Shown here: in pieces, positions 9,382-19,514 of the stretch
How positions within the stretch are numbered: the stretch's first letter is position 1
Layout of the letters: the number at the start of each line of letters is the position of its first letter
Assembly (NCBI GenBank): GCA_018662005.1
Contig: JABJHA010000005.1
Span: 56,561 to 120,560 of the forward strand
DNA: 64,000 bases
Direction: 5' to 3'
From: Rhodospirillaceae bacterium
GTDB taxonomy: Bacteria > Pseudomonadota > Alphaproteobacteria > Rhodospirillales > JABHCV01
Translations under genes and position numbers: made by a program
Notes under the pieces: generated by a model
Databases searched by the model: none
Told to the model about the DNA's origin: nothing
The model's input: the letters and a program-made list of their open reading frames with translations, nothing else

Positions 9382-9807
9382 ATGTTCGATATTGGCTGGC
9401 AGGAACTTTTTATTGTTGCCGTTCTGGCCCTGATTGTTGTCGGGCCAAAGGATTTGCCGCGTGCGCTACGCACCATCATGGGGCTGGTTCGCAAGGCCCG
9501 CGGCATGGCTCGTGACTTTCAGGACGGCATCGACGATGTGGTTCGCGAAGCCGATCTCGATGATATGAAAAACAAACTCGAAAACCTGTCCGATGGTGAC
9601 ATCGAAAAAAGTATTCACGATACCATCGACCCGACAGGTGGTCTGGCAAGCGATCTTGATATGTCCGAAATAAAGGGAGATATCGAAGCCCTGGGCAAGG
9701 AACCTGAAGTCCCCGAGGATGAAGCAGCGGCCCCGTCACGTTCGGTCGGCGAAGAAGCCAAAACCCCGGCAATCGAATCCGACCCAAAATCAGATAAGGA
9801 CGCCTGA
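9382..9807 (+). CDS. tatB: Sec-independent protein translocase TatB
   Basis: This 141-residue protein has the TatB pattern: MFDIGWQELFIVAVLALIV membrane helix, the VGPKDLPRALR hinge, and a longer amphipathic region (MARDFQDGIDDVVREADLDD) than TatA. With TatC it forms the signal-peptide receptor. The C-terminal third is acidic and low in conservation. It lies 79 bases after tatA and three bases before tatC. Confidence 0.94.
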   Translation: MFDIGWQELFIVAVLALIVVGPKDLPRALRTIMGLVRKARGMARDFQDGIDDVVREADLDDMKNKLENLSDGDIEKSIHDTIDPTGGLASDLDMSEIKGDIEALGKEPEVPEDEAAAPSRSVGEEAKTPAIESDPKSDKDA

Positions 9808-9810
9808 TCC

Positions 9811-10656
9811 GTGGCCGATATCGAAACAGATGAGAAGATAGAAGAAAGCAAGGCCCCCTTGCTTGAGCATCTGATCGAGCTCAGGCAACGGATGATCTAC
9901 GCATTCGCCTCGGTTATCTTGCTGTTCTTCGTTTGCTATTATTTCGCCCCGACCCTGTATGATTTTCTCGTCCAGCCGCTGGCCGATATTCTTTCAACAT
10001 TGGGCGGCAATCGCCGGCTGATCTTTACCGCCCTGCATGAAGCCTTCTTCACCTATATCAAGGTTGCCTTCTTTGCCGCCTTGTTCCTGGCCTTCCCGTT
10101 TATATCCATGCAGTTGTGGTTGTTTATTGCGCCGGGTCTTTATAAGAACGAGAAAAAGACCCTGCTGCCGTTCCTGGTCGCAACCCCGATCCTTTTTTTC
10201 ATGGGCGGTTCGCTGGTCTATTACTTCATTTTTCCGCTGGCCTGGAAGTTTTTCCTCGGTTTTGAATCCGTGGGCGGGGCCGGTGCTTTGCCTATCCAGC
10301 TTGAAGCCAAGGTCGATCAGTACCTGTCGCTGGTGATGCAGCTTATTTTTGCTTTTGGCCTGTGTTTTGAACTTCCTGTCGTTCTGACCTTGATGGGTAA
10401 GGTCGGTATGGTGACTGCCGATGGCTTGCGCAAAAAACGCCGTTACGCCGTCGTGATTGCCTTTATCGCTGCTGCGGTGTTGACGCCGCCAGATGTAATT
10501 TCACAGATTGGTTTGGCTTTGCCGACGATCCTGCTTTACGAAATTTCGATTATTGCCGTTAGTATGGTTCAGCCCGCAGTCGTCGAAGAGGATGATGACG
10601 ACGACGAAGATGAAGACGATAGTGAGGACGAATCAGAGGAAACGACGGAAACCTGA
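9811..10656 (+). CDS. tatC: Sec-independent protein translocase TatC
   Basis: This 281-residue polytopic protein recognises twin-arginine signal peptides. The N-terminus [16 protein letters not shown] and the motif [20 protein letters not shown] are classic TatC signatures, followed by six predicted membrane segments. The C-terminus ends in a run of Asp and Glu. The start codon is GTG at 9811. Its stop is one base before the serS start. Confidence 0.96.
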   Translation: MADIETDEKIEESKAPLLEHLIELRQRMIYAFASVILLFFVCYYFAPTLYDFLVQPLADILSTLGGNRRLIFTALHEAFFTYIKVAFFAALFLAFPFISMQLWLFIAPGLYKNEKKTLLPFLVATPILFFMGGSLVYYFIFPLAWKFFLGFESVGGAGALPIQLEAKVDQYLSLVMQLIFAFGLCFELPVVLTLMGKVGMVTADGLRKKRRYAVVIAFIAAAVLTPPDVISQIGLALPTILLYEISIIAVSMVQPAVVEEDDDDDEDEDDSEDESEETTET

Positions 10657-10657
10657 C

Positions 10658-11935
10658 ATGTTTGACATTAAGTGGATTCGTGAAAACCCGGATGCTTTCG
10701 ACAAGGGGCTGGCGCGTCGAAAACTGGACCCGCAGTCCTCTGCACTGATCGCGCTCGACAAACAGCGCCGCGAAGCCGAAACCCAGGCTCAGGAACTGCA
10801 GGCCAGCCGTAACAAACTGTCCAAGGAAATCGGTAACGCCAAGGCAAAGGGCGAAGACGCCACGGACATCATCGCCGAAGTCTCGCGTTCAAAAGAAGCG
10901 CAAGGTGAGGCCGAAGAACAGGCCCGCGTTATGACGGATCATCTGACCGAGGCTCTGTCGGTCATTCCCAACTTGCCCATGGATAGCGTCCCTGACGGGG
11001 ACAACGAGAATGATAACCGCGAGGAACGTACCTGGGGCGATATTCCCGGCTTTGATTTTAGCCCCAAGGAGCATTTCGACCTGGGCGAGGCTCTTGGCTT
11101 GATGGATTTCGATACGGCGGCGAAAATGTCCGGCGCCCGCTTTGTCCTGCTCACTGGCGCTCTGGCGCGTATGGAGCGGGCCCTGGCCGCCTTTATGCTC
11201 GATCTTCATACAAACGAGCACGATCTGACCGAGGTCAATCCACCGGCCCTTGTCCGTGATACGGCGCTTTATAATACTGGTCAGTTGCCGAAGTTTGGCG
11301 AGGACCTGTTCAAGACGGAAGATGGCCTGTGGATGATCCCGACCGCCGAAGTGCCGCTGACCAACATTGTCGCCGATGAAATCGTCGACGAGGCCACTTT
11401 ACCGCGTCGCTATGCGGCGATGACCTGGTGCTTCCGTTCTGAAGCCGGATCATCGGGTAAGGACACCCGCGGTATGATCCGCCAACACCAGTTCACCAAG
11501 GTGGAGATGGTCTCAATCGTTAAGCCAGAGAATTCCGAAGATGAGTTGGAACGCATGACCGGCTGCGCCGAAGAAGTTCTGAAACGTCTGGGACTGCCGT
11601 ACCGTGTCGTCACCCTGTGCACCGGTGATCTTGGTTTTGGCGCACGCCGCACCTTTGATATTGAAGTGTGGTTGCCCGGTCAGGATCGCTACCGGGAAAT
11701 TTCCAGTTGCTCTAATTGTGGGGATTTTCAGGCCCGTCGCATGAAGGCGCGCTTCAGGACCGAAGGCGAGAAGGGGACGCAATTCGTCCACACCCTGAAC
11801 GGTTCGGGGCTTGCCGTTGGCCGCACCCTGGTCGCGGTGTTGGAAAATTATCAACGTGAAGACGGTTCCATCGTCGTGCCTGAGGCGCTGCGCCCCTACA
11901 TGGGCGGACTTGAGGTCATTTCAGCCGATGCGTGA
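10658..11935 (+). CDS. serS: Serine-tRNA ligase
   Basis: This 425-residue class II synthetase charges tRNA-Ser (and tRNA-Sec where present). It has the N-terminal coiled-coil arm (residues about 25-100, rich in Glu, Ala and Gln), motif 2 in [20 protein letters not shown] and motif 3 in [18 protein letters not shown]. The ATG at 10658 gives the normal N-terminus [15 protein letters not shown]; an earlier in-frame start would lie within tatC. The surE gene starts inside its final codons. Confidence 0.97.
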   Translation: MFDIKWIRENPDAFDKGLARRKLDPQSSALIALDKQRREAETQAQELQASRNKLSKEIGNAKAKGEDATDIIAEVSRSKEAQGEAEEQARVMTDHLTEALSVIPNLPMDSVPDGDNENDNREERTWGDIPGFDFSPKEHFDLGEALGLMDFDTAAKMSGARFVLLTGALARMERALAAFMLDLHTNEHDLTEVNPPALVRDTALYNTGQLPKFGEDLFKTEDGLWMIPTAEVPLTNIVADEIVDEATLPRRYAAMTWCFRSEAGSSGKDTRGMIRQHQFTKVEMVSIVKPENSEDELERMTGCAEEVLKRLGLPYRVVTLCTGDLGFGARRTFDIEVWLPGQDRYREISSCSNCGDFQARRMKARFRTEGEKGTQFVHTLNGSGLAVGRTLVAVLENYQREDGSIVVPEALRPYMGGLEVISADA

Positions 11936-12716
11936 ACGGGTGAAGTCCTTGCGCACCGCGCGGGTGCTGATTTCCAATGACGACGGCATTAATGCGCCGG
12001 GCCTTAAAATGCTTGAACGGGTGATGGCCAAGCTGGCCGGTGAAGTGTGGGTCGTCGCCCCGGAAACCGAGCAGAGTGCCGCCAGCCATTCCCTGACCCT
12101 GCGTCAACCATTACGCATTCGCAAGGTTTCGACCCGTCGCTTCGCCATTAACGGCACCCCCACGGACAGTGTTCTTTTGGGCATAAATGAAGTGATGAAG
12201 GACCATCGCCCTGATCTTGTCCTTTCGGGCGTTAACCGTGGCGGTAATCTGGGTGAAGACGTGATTTATTCAGGCACTGTGGCGGCGGCCATGGAAGGGA
12301 CCTTGATGGATTTTCCGGCCATTGCCTTGTCGCAGGTTTGCAGTGACCAGCAACCGGTGAAGTGGGCAACGACGGAAAAATGGTTGCCCAAGGTTCTCAA
12401 AGGCTTGATGAAAATGCCGTTTCCCCGTTCGGTTTTGATAAACGTCAATTTCCCTGATGTCGTGGCAAGCGCTGTTAGCGGTATCGAGATCACCCGCCAG
12501 GGTCGCCGTAAAATTGGTGGCGACTTGCAGTCGGGCGTTGATCCCCGGGGCGACACTTATTTCTGGGTCGGTCCACAGCGGGTCGAAGATAAATTTCGCA
12601 AGGGCTCAGATCTGGAGGCGGTCAATCGTGGCGCTATTTCCGTTTCCCCCTTAAGTACGGACCTTAGCCATACGGGTTCTTTGAAAAAGCTGAAAGGTAT
12701 CTTTTTAAGTGTTTGA
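11928..12716 (+). CDS. surE: 5'/3'-nucleotidase SurE
   Basis: This metal-dependent nucleoside monophosphatase of 262 residues (with the ATG at 11928) has the N-terminal metal site [14 protein letters not shown] and motifs [22 protein letters not shown] near residue 100. The ATG overlaps the serS stop by eight bases; a GTG at 11940 is an alternative and would give a length closer to the family norm. surE and pcm overlap by eight bases, as in many proteobacterial stationary-phase operons. Confidence 0.94.
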   Translation: MRERVKSLRTARVLISNDDGINAPGLKMLERVMAKLAGEVWVVAPETEQSAASHSLTLRQPLRIRKVSTRRFAINGTPTDSVLLGINEVMKDHRPDLVLSGVNRGGNLGEDVIYSGTVAAAMEGTLMDFPAIALSQVCSDQQPVKWATTEKWLPKVLKGLMKMPFPRSVLINVNFPDVVASAVSGIEITRQGRRKIGGDLQSGVDPRGDTYFWVGPQRVEDKFRKGSDLEAVNRGAISVSPLSTDLSHTGSLKKLKGIFLSV

Positions 12717-13350
12717 AGAAGACGGCAAGGCGCTGCTGATTTTGGAATTGCGTCGCGGCGGAGTGAGCGATCGCCGTGTCATCGACGCCATGGAACGTCT
12801 GCCGCGTGAAATGTTCGTGCCCGAAGCCTTGCGTGAACAGGCTTATGAAAATATCGCCCTGCCTATCGGTCATCATCAAACGGTCAGTCAACCGCTAACC
12901 GTCGCCCTGATGACCCAGGCGCTGGATGTCAGCGACCGCATGAAGGTGTTGGAAGTCGGCACCGGATCGGGTTACCAGTCGGCGGTGCTCTCGCCCCTGT
13001 GTCGCAGGTTGTACACCATCGAGCGGTATCGGGAGTTGATGCGCGGCGCTGAACAACGTTTTGATGAGTTGCGGCTTACCAATATTACCACCCGAATAGG
13101 CGATGGCTCCATGGGCTGGAAGGAACAAGCCCCGTTTGAGCGGATCATCGTCACTGCCGCGGCCCATGACATTCCACCGCTGCTGGTTGATCAACTGGCC
13201 ATTGGTGGTGTTATGGTGGTGCCGGTCAATGATGGACGCGACGAGCACGATCAGCGGCTGTTGCGGGTCGTGCGCACACAAGACGGCGTCGAAACCGAGG
13301 AGCTGGGCATTACCCGGTTTGTCCCCCTGGTCGAAGGCGATGAGCCTTAA
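12709..13350 (+). CDS. pcm: Protein-L-isoaspartate O-methyltransferase
   Basis: This 213-residue SAM-dependent methyltransferase repairs isoaspartyl residues in aged proteins. SAM motif I is VLEVGTGSGYQSAVL at about residue 82, and the preceding QTVSQPLTVALMTQAL is the PCMT signature. The start is GTG overlapping the surE stop. The classical surE-pcm-nlpD order is interrupted here by the helicase gene that follows. Confidence 0.95.
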   Translation: MFEEDGKALLILELRRGGVSDRRVIDAMERLPREMFVPEALREQAYENIALPIGHHQTVSQPLTVALMTQALDVSDRMKVLEVGTGSGYQSAVLSPLCRRLYTIERYRELMRGAEQRFDELRLTNITTRIGDGSMGWKEQAPFERIIVTAAAHDIPPLLVDQLAIGGVMVVPVNDGRDEHDQRLLRVVRTQDGVETEELGITRFVPLVEGDEP

Positions 13351-13369
13351 ACCAACAGAAAGAAATGAA

Positions 13370-15190
13370 ATGACTGAATTTGAAGGCGTCCTTGGACCGC
13401 TTGGGCAAGCATTGACCAAGCATGGTTACGATCAACTGACGCCGGTGCAAAAAGCCGTCCTCGCCCCAGAACTCCGCGACGCCGACGCCCTGGTTTCGGC
13501 CCAAACCGGATCAGGGAAGACCGTTGCTTTCGGACTTTCACTGGGACCGACGCTGCTTGGCAGTGGGGATCGCTTCTCCAAAGAAAAGGCGCCGTTGGCC
13601 CTGGTCGTCGCCCCGACCCGGGAACTCGCCCTGCAGGTCAGGCGCGAATTGGAATGGCTTTATGAAATGACCGGCGCCTCTATCGCTTCGTGTGTTGGCG
13701 GCATGGATATGCGCCAGGAACGCCGCGCCCTGCAACAAGGCGCCCACATCGTGGTTGGCACCCCGGGGCGATTGCGCGACCATATCGAGCGCGGCTCCTT
13801 TGACAGTTCGGCACTGAAAGCCATTGTCCTTGATGAAGCCGACGAAATGCTCGATCTGGGATTTCGCGAGGATCTGGAATACATTCTGGAGTCTGCTCCG
13901 GCTGTGCGTCGGACCTTGATGTTTTCGGCGACTGTGCCGCGCTCTATTGCCTCCCTTGCCAAGCGCTACCAACGTGACGCGGTGCGGGTTTCGACCTCGT
14001 CCGATCAGGAACAACACCTGGATATCGAATACCGGGCCCTGACCATTGCGCCAAATGATCGGGAAAATGCGATTATCAATGTGTTGCGCTATTTTGAAGC
14101 AAAGAATGCTCTTGTCTTCTGTGCGACCCGCGCCACTGTCAACCACATGACCAGCCGTCTGAACAATCGGGGTTTTTCTGTCGTCGCCCTGTCCGGTGAA
14201 TTAAGCCAGAACGAGCGCACCCACGCCCTGCAAGCCATGCGTGACGGTCGGGCCCGGGTTTGTGTTGCCACCGACGTTGCGGCCCGCGGTATTGATTTAC
14301 CAAACCTGGAACTGGTGATCCATGCGGACATTCCGAAAAATCGTGAATCCCTTTTGCACCGAAGTGGTCGCACCGGGCGGGCCGGGCGCAAGGGTGTGTG
14401 TACACTTATTGTCCCCCACAACTGGCGCAAGCGGACCGAACGGCTGCTGGGCAGCGCCAATGTAGAGGCGACTTGGGCGAAACCGCCATCGGCCAATGAA
14501 ATCATGATCCGTGATCGTGAACGTATCCTTGAAGACCCGGTTTTAAGTGAACCTTTAAGCGATTTTGAGCAATCGTTCGTGGATGAACTGCTCGCCAAAC
14601 ACAGTGCCGAGCAGGTGGCCGCCGCATTCGTGCGTCAAAATTTTGCCGAACGAACAGCACCTGAAGAGTTGATCGACACAGGGCCCGTGGAATCCCGGCC
14701 GCAGCAAAAATCGCGACAGGATTTCAAGAACGGGGTCTGGTTCTCTCTTTCGGTGGGGCGTGAACAAAATGCCGAACCGCGCTGGTTGTTGCCCATGCTG
14801 TGTCGTGCCGGACATATCACCAAGCACGATATCGGTGCGATCAGGATTAAGCAAACCGAGACCTTTGTCGAGTTGACGCCTGAAAGTGTCGATAAATTCA
14901 TGCAAGCGATTGGCCCCGGTGGCAAGGTCGACAAGACTGTCACCATGAAGCGCCTGGATGCGGCTCCTGATCTGGGCAGGGGAGGCGGCAAAAAACCATT
15001 TGCCAAAAAGAAACCCTTTAACGCAGATAAACCGGCCCATCGAGGCAAGTTCAAGCCTAGCAATAAGGGTAAAAAACCCTATAAAAGCCAGTTTGAAAAA
15101 ACCGCTGCAAGTGGCCCAGGCGAGCCCGGCTCAAGCCCGCTGAAGCGGAAGAAAAAGAAGAAGAACAAGAACAAGAAAAAAAGCTTTTAG
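13370..15190 (+). CDS. DEAD-box RNA helicase with DbpA-type RNA-binding domain and lysine-rich tail
   Basis: This 606-residue ATP-dependent RNA helicase has all core motifs: the Q motif near LTPVQKAV, Walker A AQTGSGKT, PTRELALQ, the DEAD box in VLDEADEMLDLGF, SAT, and HRSGRTGRAGRKG. After the helicase core a DbpA-like RNA-binding domain is visible (WFSLSVGREQNAEPRWLLPML to MKRLDA), then about 60 residues rich in Lys and Gly ending in a poly-Lys stretch. The ATG at 13370 has a purine-rich site just upstream (AGAAAG); an in-frame ATG at 13340 is a second choice. It probably acts in ribosome assembly. Confidence 0.93.
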   Translation: MTEFEGVLGPLGQALTKHGYDQLTPVQKAVLAPELRDADALVSAQTGSGKTVAFGLSLGPTLLGSGDRFSKEKAPLALVVAPTRELALQVRRELEWLYEMTGASIASCVGGMDMRQERRALQQGAHIVVGTPGRLRDHIERGSFDSSALKAIVLDEADEMLDLGFREDLEYILESAPAVRRTLMFSATVPRSIASLAKRYQRDAVRVSTSSDQEQHLDIEYRALTIAPNDRENAIINVLRYFEAKNALVFCATRATVNHMTSRLNNRGFSVVALSGELSQNERTHALQAMRDGRARVCVATDVAARGIDLPNLELVIHADIPKNRESLLHRSGRTGRAGRKGVCTLIVPHNWRKRTERLLGSANVEATWAKPPSANEIMIRDRERILEDPVLSEPLSDFEQSFVDELLAKHSAEQVAAAFVRQNFAERTAPEELIDTGPVESRPQQKSRQDFKNGVWFSLSVGREQNAEPRWLLPMLCRAGHITKHDIGAIRIKQTETFVELTPESVDKFMQAIGPGGKVDKTVTMKRLDAAPDLGRGGGKKPFAKKKPFNADKPAHRGKFKPSNKGKKPYKSQFEKTAASGPGEPGSSPLKRKKKKKNKNKKKSF

Positions 15191-15233
15191 CCACGATGAT
15201 TGAAGAAACCGGGTGGCTTGGCGATAATCGGGG

Positions 15234-16169
15234 ATGATTCGCACCTTACCCTTTGCCTTGCTGGCTTGCCTGTTTCTGCTCAGTGCCTGCGGCTGGGCCG
15301 AATGGCCACCCCCTGACGAGGGCCCCAGGGCCACCAACCGGCCGCAAACCTCAGGCGGGTCAGCGACGGCCTTCGTTAATGCCGATGCTGTCATTGTCGG
15401 TAAGGGTGACACGGTTTATGGCCTGTCCAAGCGCCACCGGGTATCGGCGCGGGCGATTATCCAGGCCAACCATTTGCAGGCACCCTATGTCTTGACGCCG
15501 GGTCAGCGGCTGGTTTTGCCAAGGGCCCGGGATTATGTCGTCAAACGTGGTGATTCCTTAAGCGTCATTGCCGAAAACCAGAACGCCGATATGTACGCCA
15601 TTGCCCGCCTCAACGGATTGCGACCCCCTTATACGATTCAAATTGGTCAGCGCCTGTCCTTGCCGGATGTGAACCGGACACGACCTGTCAGTATGCCGAC
15701 AGCCGACGCGCCGTCACCGAAGCGCCAATCGCTTTCGACAAAAGCAAAACCGGCAGCGAAAATTGTTGGAGCGCCACCAGCCAGAACGGGCAAAGGTTTC
15801 TTGTGGCCGCTCAGGGGGAAGATTGTTTCGAGTTACGGCGGCAAGTCGGAAGGCTTGAAGAATGACGGTATTAACATCGCAGCGCCGCGTGGAGCGCAGG
15901 TGGTGGCGGCGGAAAACGGTGTCGTCGCCTACGCCGGAAACGAATTACGCGGTTTTGGGAATCTGCTGCTTCTCAAACATACAGGCGGCTGGATTACGGC
16001 CTACGCCCATAACGAGACGCTGCTGGTCAAGCGTGGGGATAAAATCAAAAAGGGCCAAACAATCGCCAAGGTCGGTTCATCAGGCAGTGTCCAGGTGCCG
16101 CAGCTTCATTTTGAACTGCGTAAGGGCAAAAAGGCCATCAATCCGATCAAATATTTGCCGAAGGTTTGA
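15234..16169 (+). CDS. LysM and M23 (LytM) domain lipoprotein, NlpD-like
   Basis: This 311-residue envelope protein has a lipoprotein signal peptide with lipobox LLSAC (about residue 15-19), two LysM repeats (VGKGDTVYGLSKRHRVSARA and YVVKRGDSLSVIAENQNADM) and a C-terminal M23 domain. The M23 region keeps NDGINIAAPRGAQV and LHFELRKGKKAINP, but the usual first zinc histidine (HxG in active LytM) appears as NDG, so it is probably a non-catalytic amidase activator like NlpD or EnvC. It follows surE, pcm and the helicase. Confidence 0.92.
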   Translation: MIRTLPFALLACLFLLSACGWAEWPPPDEGPRATNRPQTSGGSATAFVNADAVIVGKGDTVYGLSKRHRVSARAIIQANHLQAPYVLTPGQRLVLPRARDYVVKRGDSLSVIAENQNADMYAIARLNGLRPPYTIQIGQRLSLPDVNRTRPVSMPTADAPSPKRQSLSTKAKPAAKIVGAPPARTGKGFLWPLRGKIVSSYGGKSEGLKNDGINIAAPRGAQVVAAENGVVAYAGNELRGFGNLLLLKHTGGWITAYAHNETLLVKRGDKIKKGQTIAKVGSSGSVQVPQLHFELRKGKKAINPIKYLPKV

Positions 16170-16177
16170 CGTAAGGC

Positions 16178-17326
16178 TCAGTCGCTATCAAGGGTTACAA
16201 TGACGCTGCCGTCATCACTTTGGGTGATCGAGTAGCTATCGACGTCGGTATCGTGCGGCGCTTGCAGGGTCAACTTATCGCCTTTATCGCCGACAATGGT
16301 CAGTTCAATATTGTGACCCTTGCTCTTGATAAGGACATCTTCGCTGTCAAACCCTTCCAGACGAATAACATCATTGATATCGAAGTCATCAATTTTCACT
16401 TTTCCATCGCCCTGTTGAAAGACAAAGACGTCGTCGGGGGTTTCATCGTCCACGTCTTGGGCTGACCCCTCGTCGTCCTGATCGTTGTCATCGTCATCCT
16501 TGTCCTTGTCTTTATCCTTGCCATGGCCTTTGCCACCGTCGTCTTTATCGTCATCCTTGTCTTTGTCTTTTCCCTTATCCTTGCCGTGACCTTTGCCACG
16601 ATCATCATCGTCTTTGTCCTTCTTGGGATGATCTTCCTCTGGCTCCGGTTCAGGAACTGGCACTGGCTCGGGTTCCGGTTCTGGTTCGGGATCAGGAACA
16701 GGCACAGGCTCCGGCTCAGGAATTGGCACTGGCTCCGGTTTGGAATCAGGTTCAATAACAAGGCTATCTACAATGGTTTCAGGTTGCAGGTCATCGGGGC
16801 GTTCCGTGTCGTGCAAGGGTGTGAACGCAGCTTCCTGTGTTGCCGTGCTGACAAATGGCACCGCTTGGACAGGATCAACCGGAACGTCACTTTCGGTGCT
16901 GTCAGTATAGTCACCGGCAACGACGCGAATGTGATCTTCAATATCCAGTGCTGGTTCTTCCCCAATGCCAGCCTCGGTTACAAACTCACCGAGATTTTCT
17001 TCAGCCAATTCCTCATGGGCTAATTCTTCTTCGCCAAGATCTTCTTCCAAAATGGCGTACAGGCTTTCATATTGGGCGGTTCGGGAACCGTCCGGGTCAT
17101 CGAATTCGATAAGTTTCGGGGCCGTGGAAATATCAAAGTAACCACGAACCGAAAGGATGACGCCGTCCAGGGAGCGGATCAACAGGTCATTGCCATGCCT
17201 GATGAACTGCCCGTCTGCAAGGCTGAAACCTTCAGGAAGAACTATCGTCGACTGTCCCGACGCATCGATCGTTACATGCGGGGTGGATTCTTTCCAGTTA
17301 TCGATCATCACTGTCTGGACTGACAT
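16178..17326 (-). CDS. Acidic Pro-Glu-repeat and Asp-Lys-repeat protein with RTX-like C-terminus
   Basis: This 382-residue protein has no assigned function. The N-terminal 80 residues (GFSLADGQFIRHGNDLLIRS, then a GYF segment) resemble the N-terminal beta domain of large secreted RTX or biofilm adhesins. The middle carries repeats of PEPEP type, then about 60 residues of alternating Asp, Lys and Gly. The end, DDVFVFQQGDGKVKIDDFD with an acidic Ser-Asp C-terminus, is like the tail of type I-secreted calcium-binding proteins. The ATG at 17326 is chosen because GGAG lies six bases upstream. No signal peptide is present. No T1SS genes are near. Confidence 0.7.
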   Translation of the reverse strand: MSVQTVMIDNWKESTPHVTIDASGQSTIVLPEGFSLADGQFIRHGNDLLIRSLDGVILSVRGYFDISTAPKLIEFDDPDGSRTAQYESLYAILEEDLGEEELAHEELAEENLGEFVTEAGIGEEPALDIEDHIRVVAGDYTDSTESDVPVDPVQAVPFVSTATQEAAFTPLHDTERPDDLQPETIVDSLVIEPDSKPEPVPIPEPEPVPVPDPEPEPEPEPVPVPEPEPEEDHPKKDKDDDDRGKGHGKDKGKDKDKDDDKDDGGKGHGKDKDKDKDDDDNDQDDEGSAQDVDDETPDDVFVFQQGDGKVKIDDFDINDVIRLEGFDSEDVLIKSKGHNIELTIVGDKGDKLTLQAPHDTDVDSYSITQSDDGSVIVTLDSD

Positions 17327-17538
17327 ATCGATCTCCATTTCCTGACTGTGACTCAATAATATTGGATTTCCACCAAGTTGTAAGTGATCTGGCGCACACC
17401 ATTGATAAACAAGTTAAAAGGCGAAATTTCACAAGGCGAACGGACCAATGTGCGAGATTTGGAGACCATTAATGTAAATACAAGCTCATGGAAAGGGAGT
17501 ACAACTATCTTGAGGCTGAGATGTGAAGGAAAAGACCC

Positions 17539-18615
17539 TTGGACACGAAGCCTTTCCCCGACCGTGAATGGTTAAACGCCATCATATCTTCAGCGCTCGA
17601 TTGCATCATCGCCATTGATCATCAGGGCCGAGTCATTGAATTTAATTGCGCAGCTGAAAAAACCTTCGGCTATAAACGCGAAGACACCCTTGGCAAATTA
17701 CTGACGGAACTAATCATTCCTGAACGGTTTCATAATGCCCATAAAGCGGGAATGGAGCATTACATGAAAACCGGAAAAAGGAGCGTCGCCGGTAAAAGGG
17801 TTGAGGTTATGGCCGTGCGGGCTGATGGCCGAGAAATTCCCGTTGAACTGACAATCATTCCTGTAACCCCCGGTGATTCACCGATTTTTACGGCATATTT
17901 AAGAGATATGTCCGATCAAAAAATTATTGAAGACGTGCGCCTGGAACATGATCAAGAAATGCGTAAGATGCTGGAACAAACGGTGTCTTCGGTTTCCCGT
18001 ACAATTGAAATGCGTGATCCCTATACATCGGGCCACCAGCAACGGGTTGCCCAGTTAAGTGAAGCAATCGCCATCAAACTGGAATGCTCCGAACACATGG
18101 TCGAAGGCATTCGCATCGGCGCATCGATTCACGACATTGGAAAAATCGCCGTTCCGGGGGAAATCCTCAACCGGCCGGGTCGGCTGGACGACCTTTCCAT
18201 GAGTCTGGTCAAGACCCATTGCGAGTTCGGATACAGTATCACCAAGGATATCGCTTTTCCCTGGCCGATTTCCAATATTATCCTTCAGCATCATGAACGT
18301 CTTGACGGGTCAGGATATCCTTATGGATTGAAAGGTGACGAGATTGTTCGCGAGGCCCAGATTGTTTCCGTCGCCGATATGATGGAGGCAATAATGTCTC
18401 ATCGCCCCTATCGCCCAGGCCATGGCCTTGAAAAAGCTCTTTCGATCATCGAATCGCAATCTGGATTAACCCTGAACCAGTATTATGTTGAGGCTTGTGT
18501 TGATGTATTCAAACAAGACAATTTTGATTTTAAACCGGTTTCTGAAAACCCGTTTTTTGCCCTCGAACTAAGGCAAAACGAAAGAGCTTCAAAACTGAAG
18601 CTGGTGAGCAATTAA
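17539..18615 (+). CDS. PAS domain-HD-GYP domain protein (putative cyclic-di-GMP phosphodiesterase)
   Basis: This 358-residue soluble sensor-effector has a PAS domain at residues about 8-125 (SALDCIIAIDHQGRVIEFN, then a PAC-like tail TAYLRDMSDQK). A short helix leads to an HD-GYP domain with GHQQRVAQLSEAIA, HDIGKIAVPGEIL and HHERLDGSGYPYGL, so the residues needed for metal binding and the GYP loop are intact. The start is TTG at 17539 with GAAGGAAAAG just upstream. The signal sensed is unknown. It converges on the DUF815 ATPase gene, overlapping it by four bases. Confidence 0.9.
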   Translation: MDTKPFPDREWLNAIISSALDCIIAIDHQGRVIEFNCAAEKTFGYKREDTLGKLLTELIIPERFHNAHKAGMEHYMKTGKRSVAGKRVEVMAVRADGREIPVELTIIPVTPGDSPIFTAYLRDMSDQKIIEDVRLEHDQEMRKMLEQTVSSVSRTIEMRDPYTSGHQQRVAQLSEAIAIKLECSEHMVEGIRIGASIHDIGKIAVPGEILNRPGRLDDLSMSLVKTHCEFGYSITKDIAFPWPISNIILQHHERLDGSGYPYGLKGDEIVREAQIVSVADMMEAIMSHRPYRPGHGLEKALSIIESQSGLTLNQYYVEACVDVFKQDNFDFKPVSENPFFALELRQNERASKLKLVSN

Positions 18616-19466
18616 ATTTTCTTCCCCAGCTGCCCGGCAAGATGCTGAATGAACTGCCAGGCAGTACGGCCAGAGCGTGCGCCGCGAGTCACCGTCCATT
18701 CGACTGCTTGGGCGCGCAGTTCGTCGGCATCGATTTTCAGGCCGAAGTATTCGACGTAACCGTCGATGATGTCGAAGTAAGTTTGCTGATCGCAATTATG
18801 GAAACCCAGCCACAAGCCAAAACGATCCGACAGGGAGACCTTTTCCTCGACCGCTTCGGCAGGATTGATAGCCGTTGAGCGTTCGTTTTCGATCATGTCA
18901 CGGGGCATCAGGTGGCGACGGTTGGAGGTGGCGTAAAAAATAACATTTTCGGGACGCCCCTCAATGCCGCCTTCCAGCACTGCTTTTAGGGACTTATAGG
19001 ACGAATCCTCGCCGTCAAAGGACAAATCGTCGCAGAAGATCAGGCAGCGGCGTTCGCTACCGCTGAGCAGACTGAGCAATTGCGGCAGCGAGGGGATGTC
19101 CTCGCGGTGAATTTCAACAAGCGCCAGGGCAGGGGAGGCTTGTTCGTTGGCGCGGGCGTGTACGGCCTTGACCAGCGAGCTTTTGCCGGTGCCGCGCGCC
19201 CCCCACAGCAGGGCGTTGTTGGCCGGCAGGCCATTTGCGAAATTCAGTGTGTTATCAAGCAGGATGTCCGATTGGTGGGTAATACCTTTAAGTAAATCAA
19301 ATTCGACACGGTTGACGTTTTTAATAGGTTGCAAAGCCGCCCCTTCGGTATGCCAGACGAAGGCATCAGCGGCGTTAAGATCAATGCCGGCATTTTTGGG
19401 CGGCGCCAGGCGTTCAAGGGCGTCGGCAATGCGTTCCAGTACGGGTTTAAAGTCAAATTCGCTCAT
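18612..19466 (-). CDS. DUF815-type AAA ATPase
   Basis: This 284-residue P-loop ATPase has Walker A GARGTGKSSLVKAVH at about residue 80, a Walker B-like LIFCDDLSF at about residue 133 and an arginine-containing ATSNRRHLMPRDM sensor region. The pattern matches the DUF815 family of AAA proteins of unknown role, common in Proteobacteria. The ATG at 19466 (MSEFDFKPVLERIADALERL) is the usual family start; an earlier in-frame codon at 19520 would add 18 unconserved residues. It is divergent from yajC. Confidence 0.88.
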   Translation of the reverse strand: MSEFDFKPVLERIADALERLAPPKNAGIDLNAADAFVWHTEGAALQPIKNVNRVEFDLLKGITHQSDILLDNTLNFANGLPANNALLWGARGTGKSSLVKAVHARANEQASPALALVEIHREDIPSLPQLLSLLSGSERRCLIFCDDLSFDGEDSSYKSLKAVLEGGIEGRPENVIFYATSNRRHLMPRDMIENERSTAINPAEAVEEKVSLSDRFGLWLGFHNCDQQTYFDIIDGYVEYFGLKIDADELRAQAVEWTVTRGARSGRTAWQFIQHLAGQLGKKI

Positions 19467-19514
19467 CGTATCCAGATTCCAGTGAATAACGTTTTTAAGA
19501 CAGGCTGTTAGCGG

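Noticed and set aside
13103..15190. Long version of the helicase starting inside pcm
   Set aside because: The first 90 residues are a shadow of pcm; the helicase begins at 13370.
16523..17023. Hydrophobic plus-strand frame (Val/Leu/Phe-rich) opposite the acidic protein
   Set aside because: It is the complement of the Asp/Lys and Pro/Glu repeats; the hydrophobic pattern comes from that composition.
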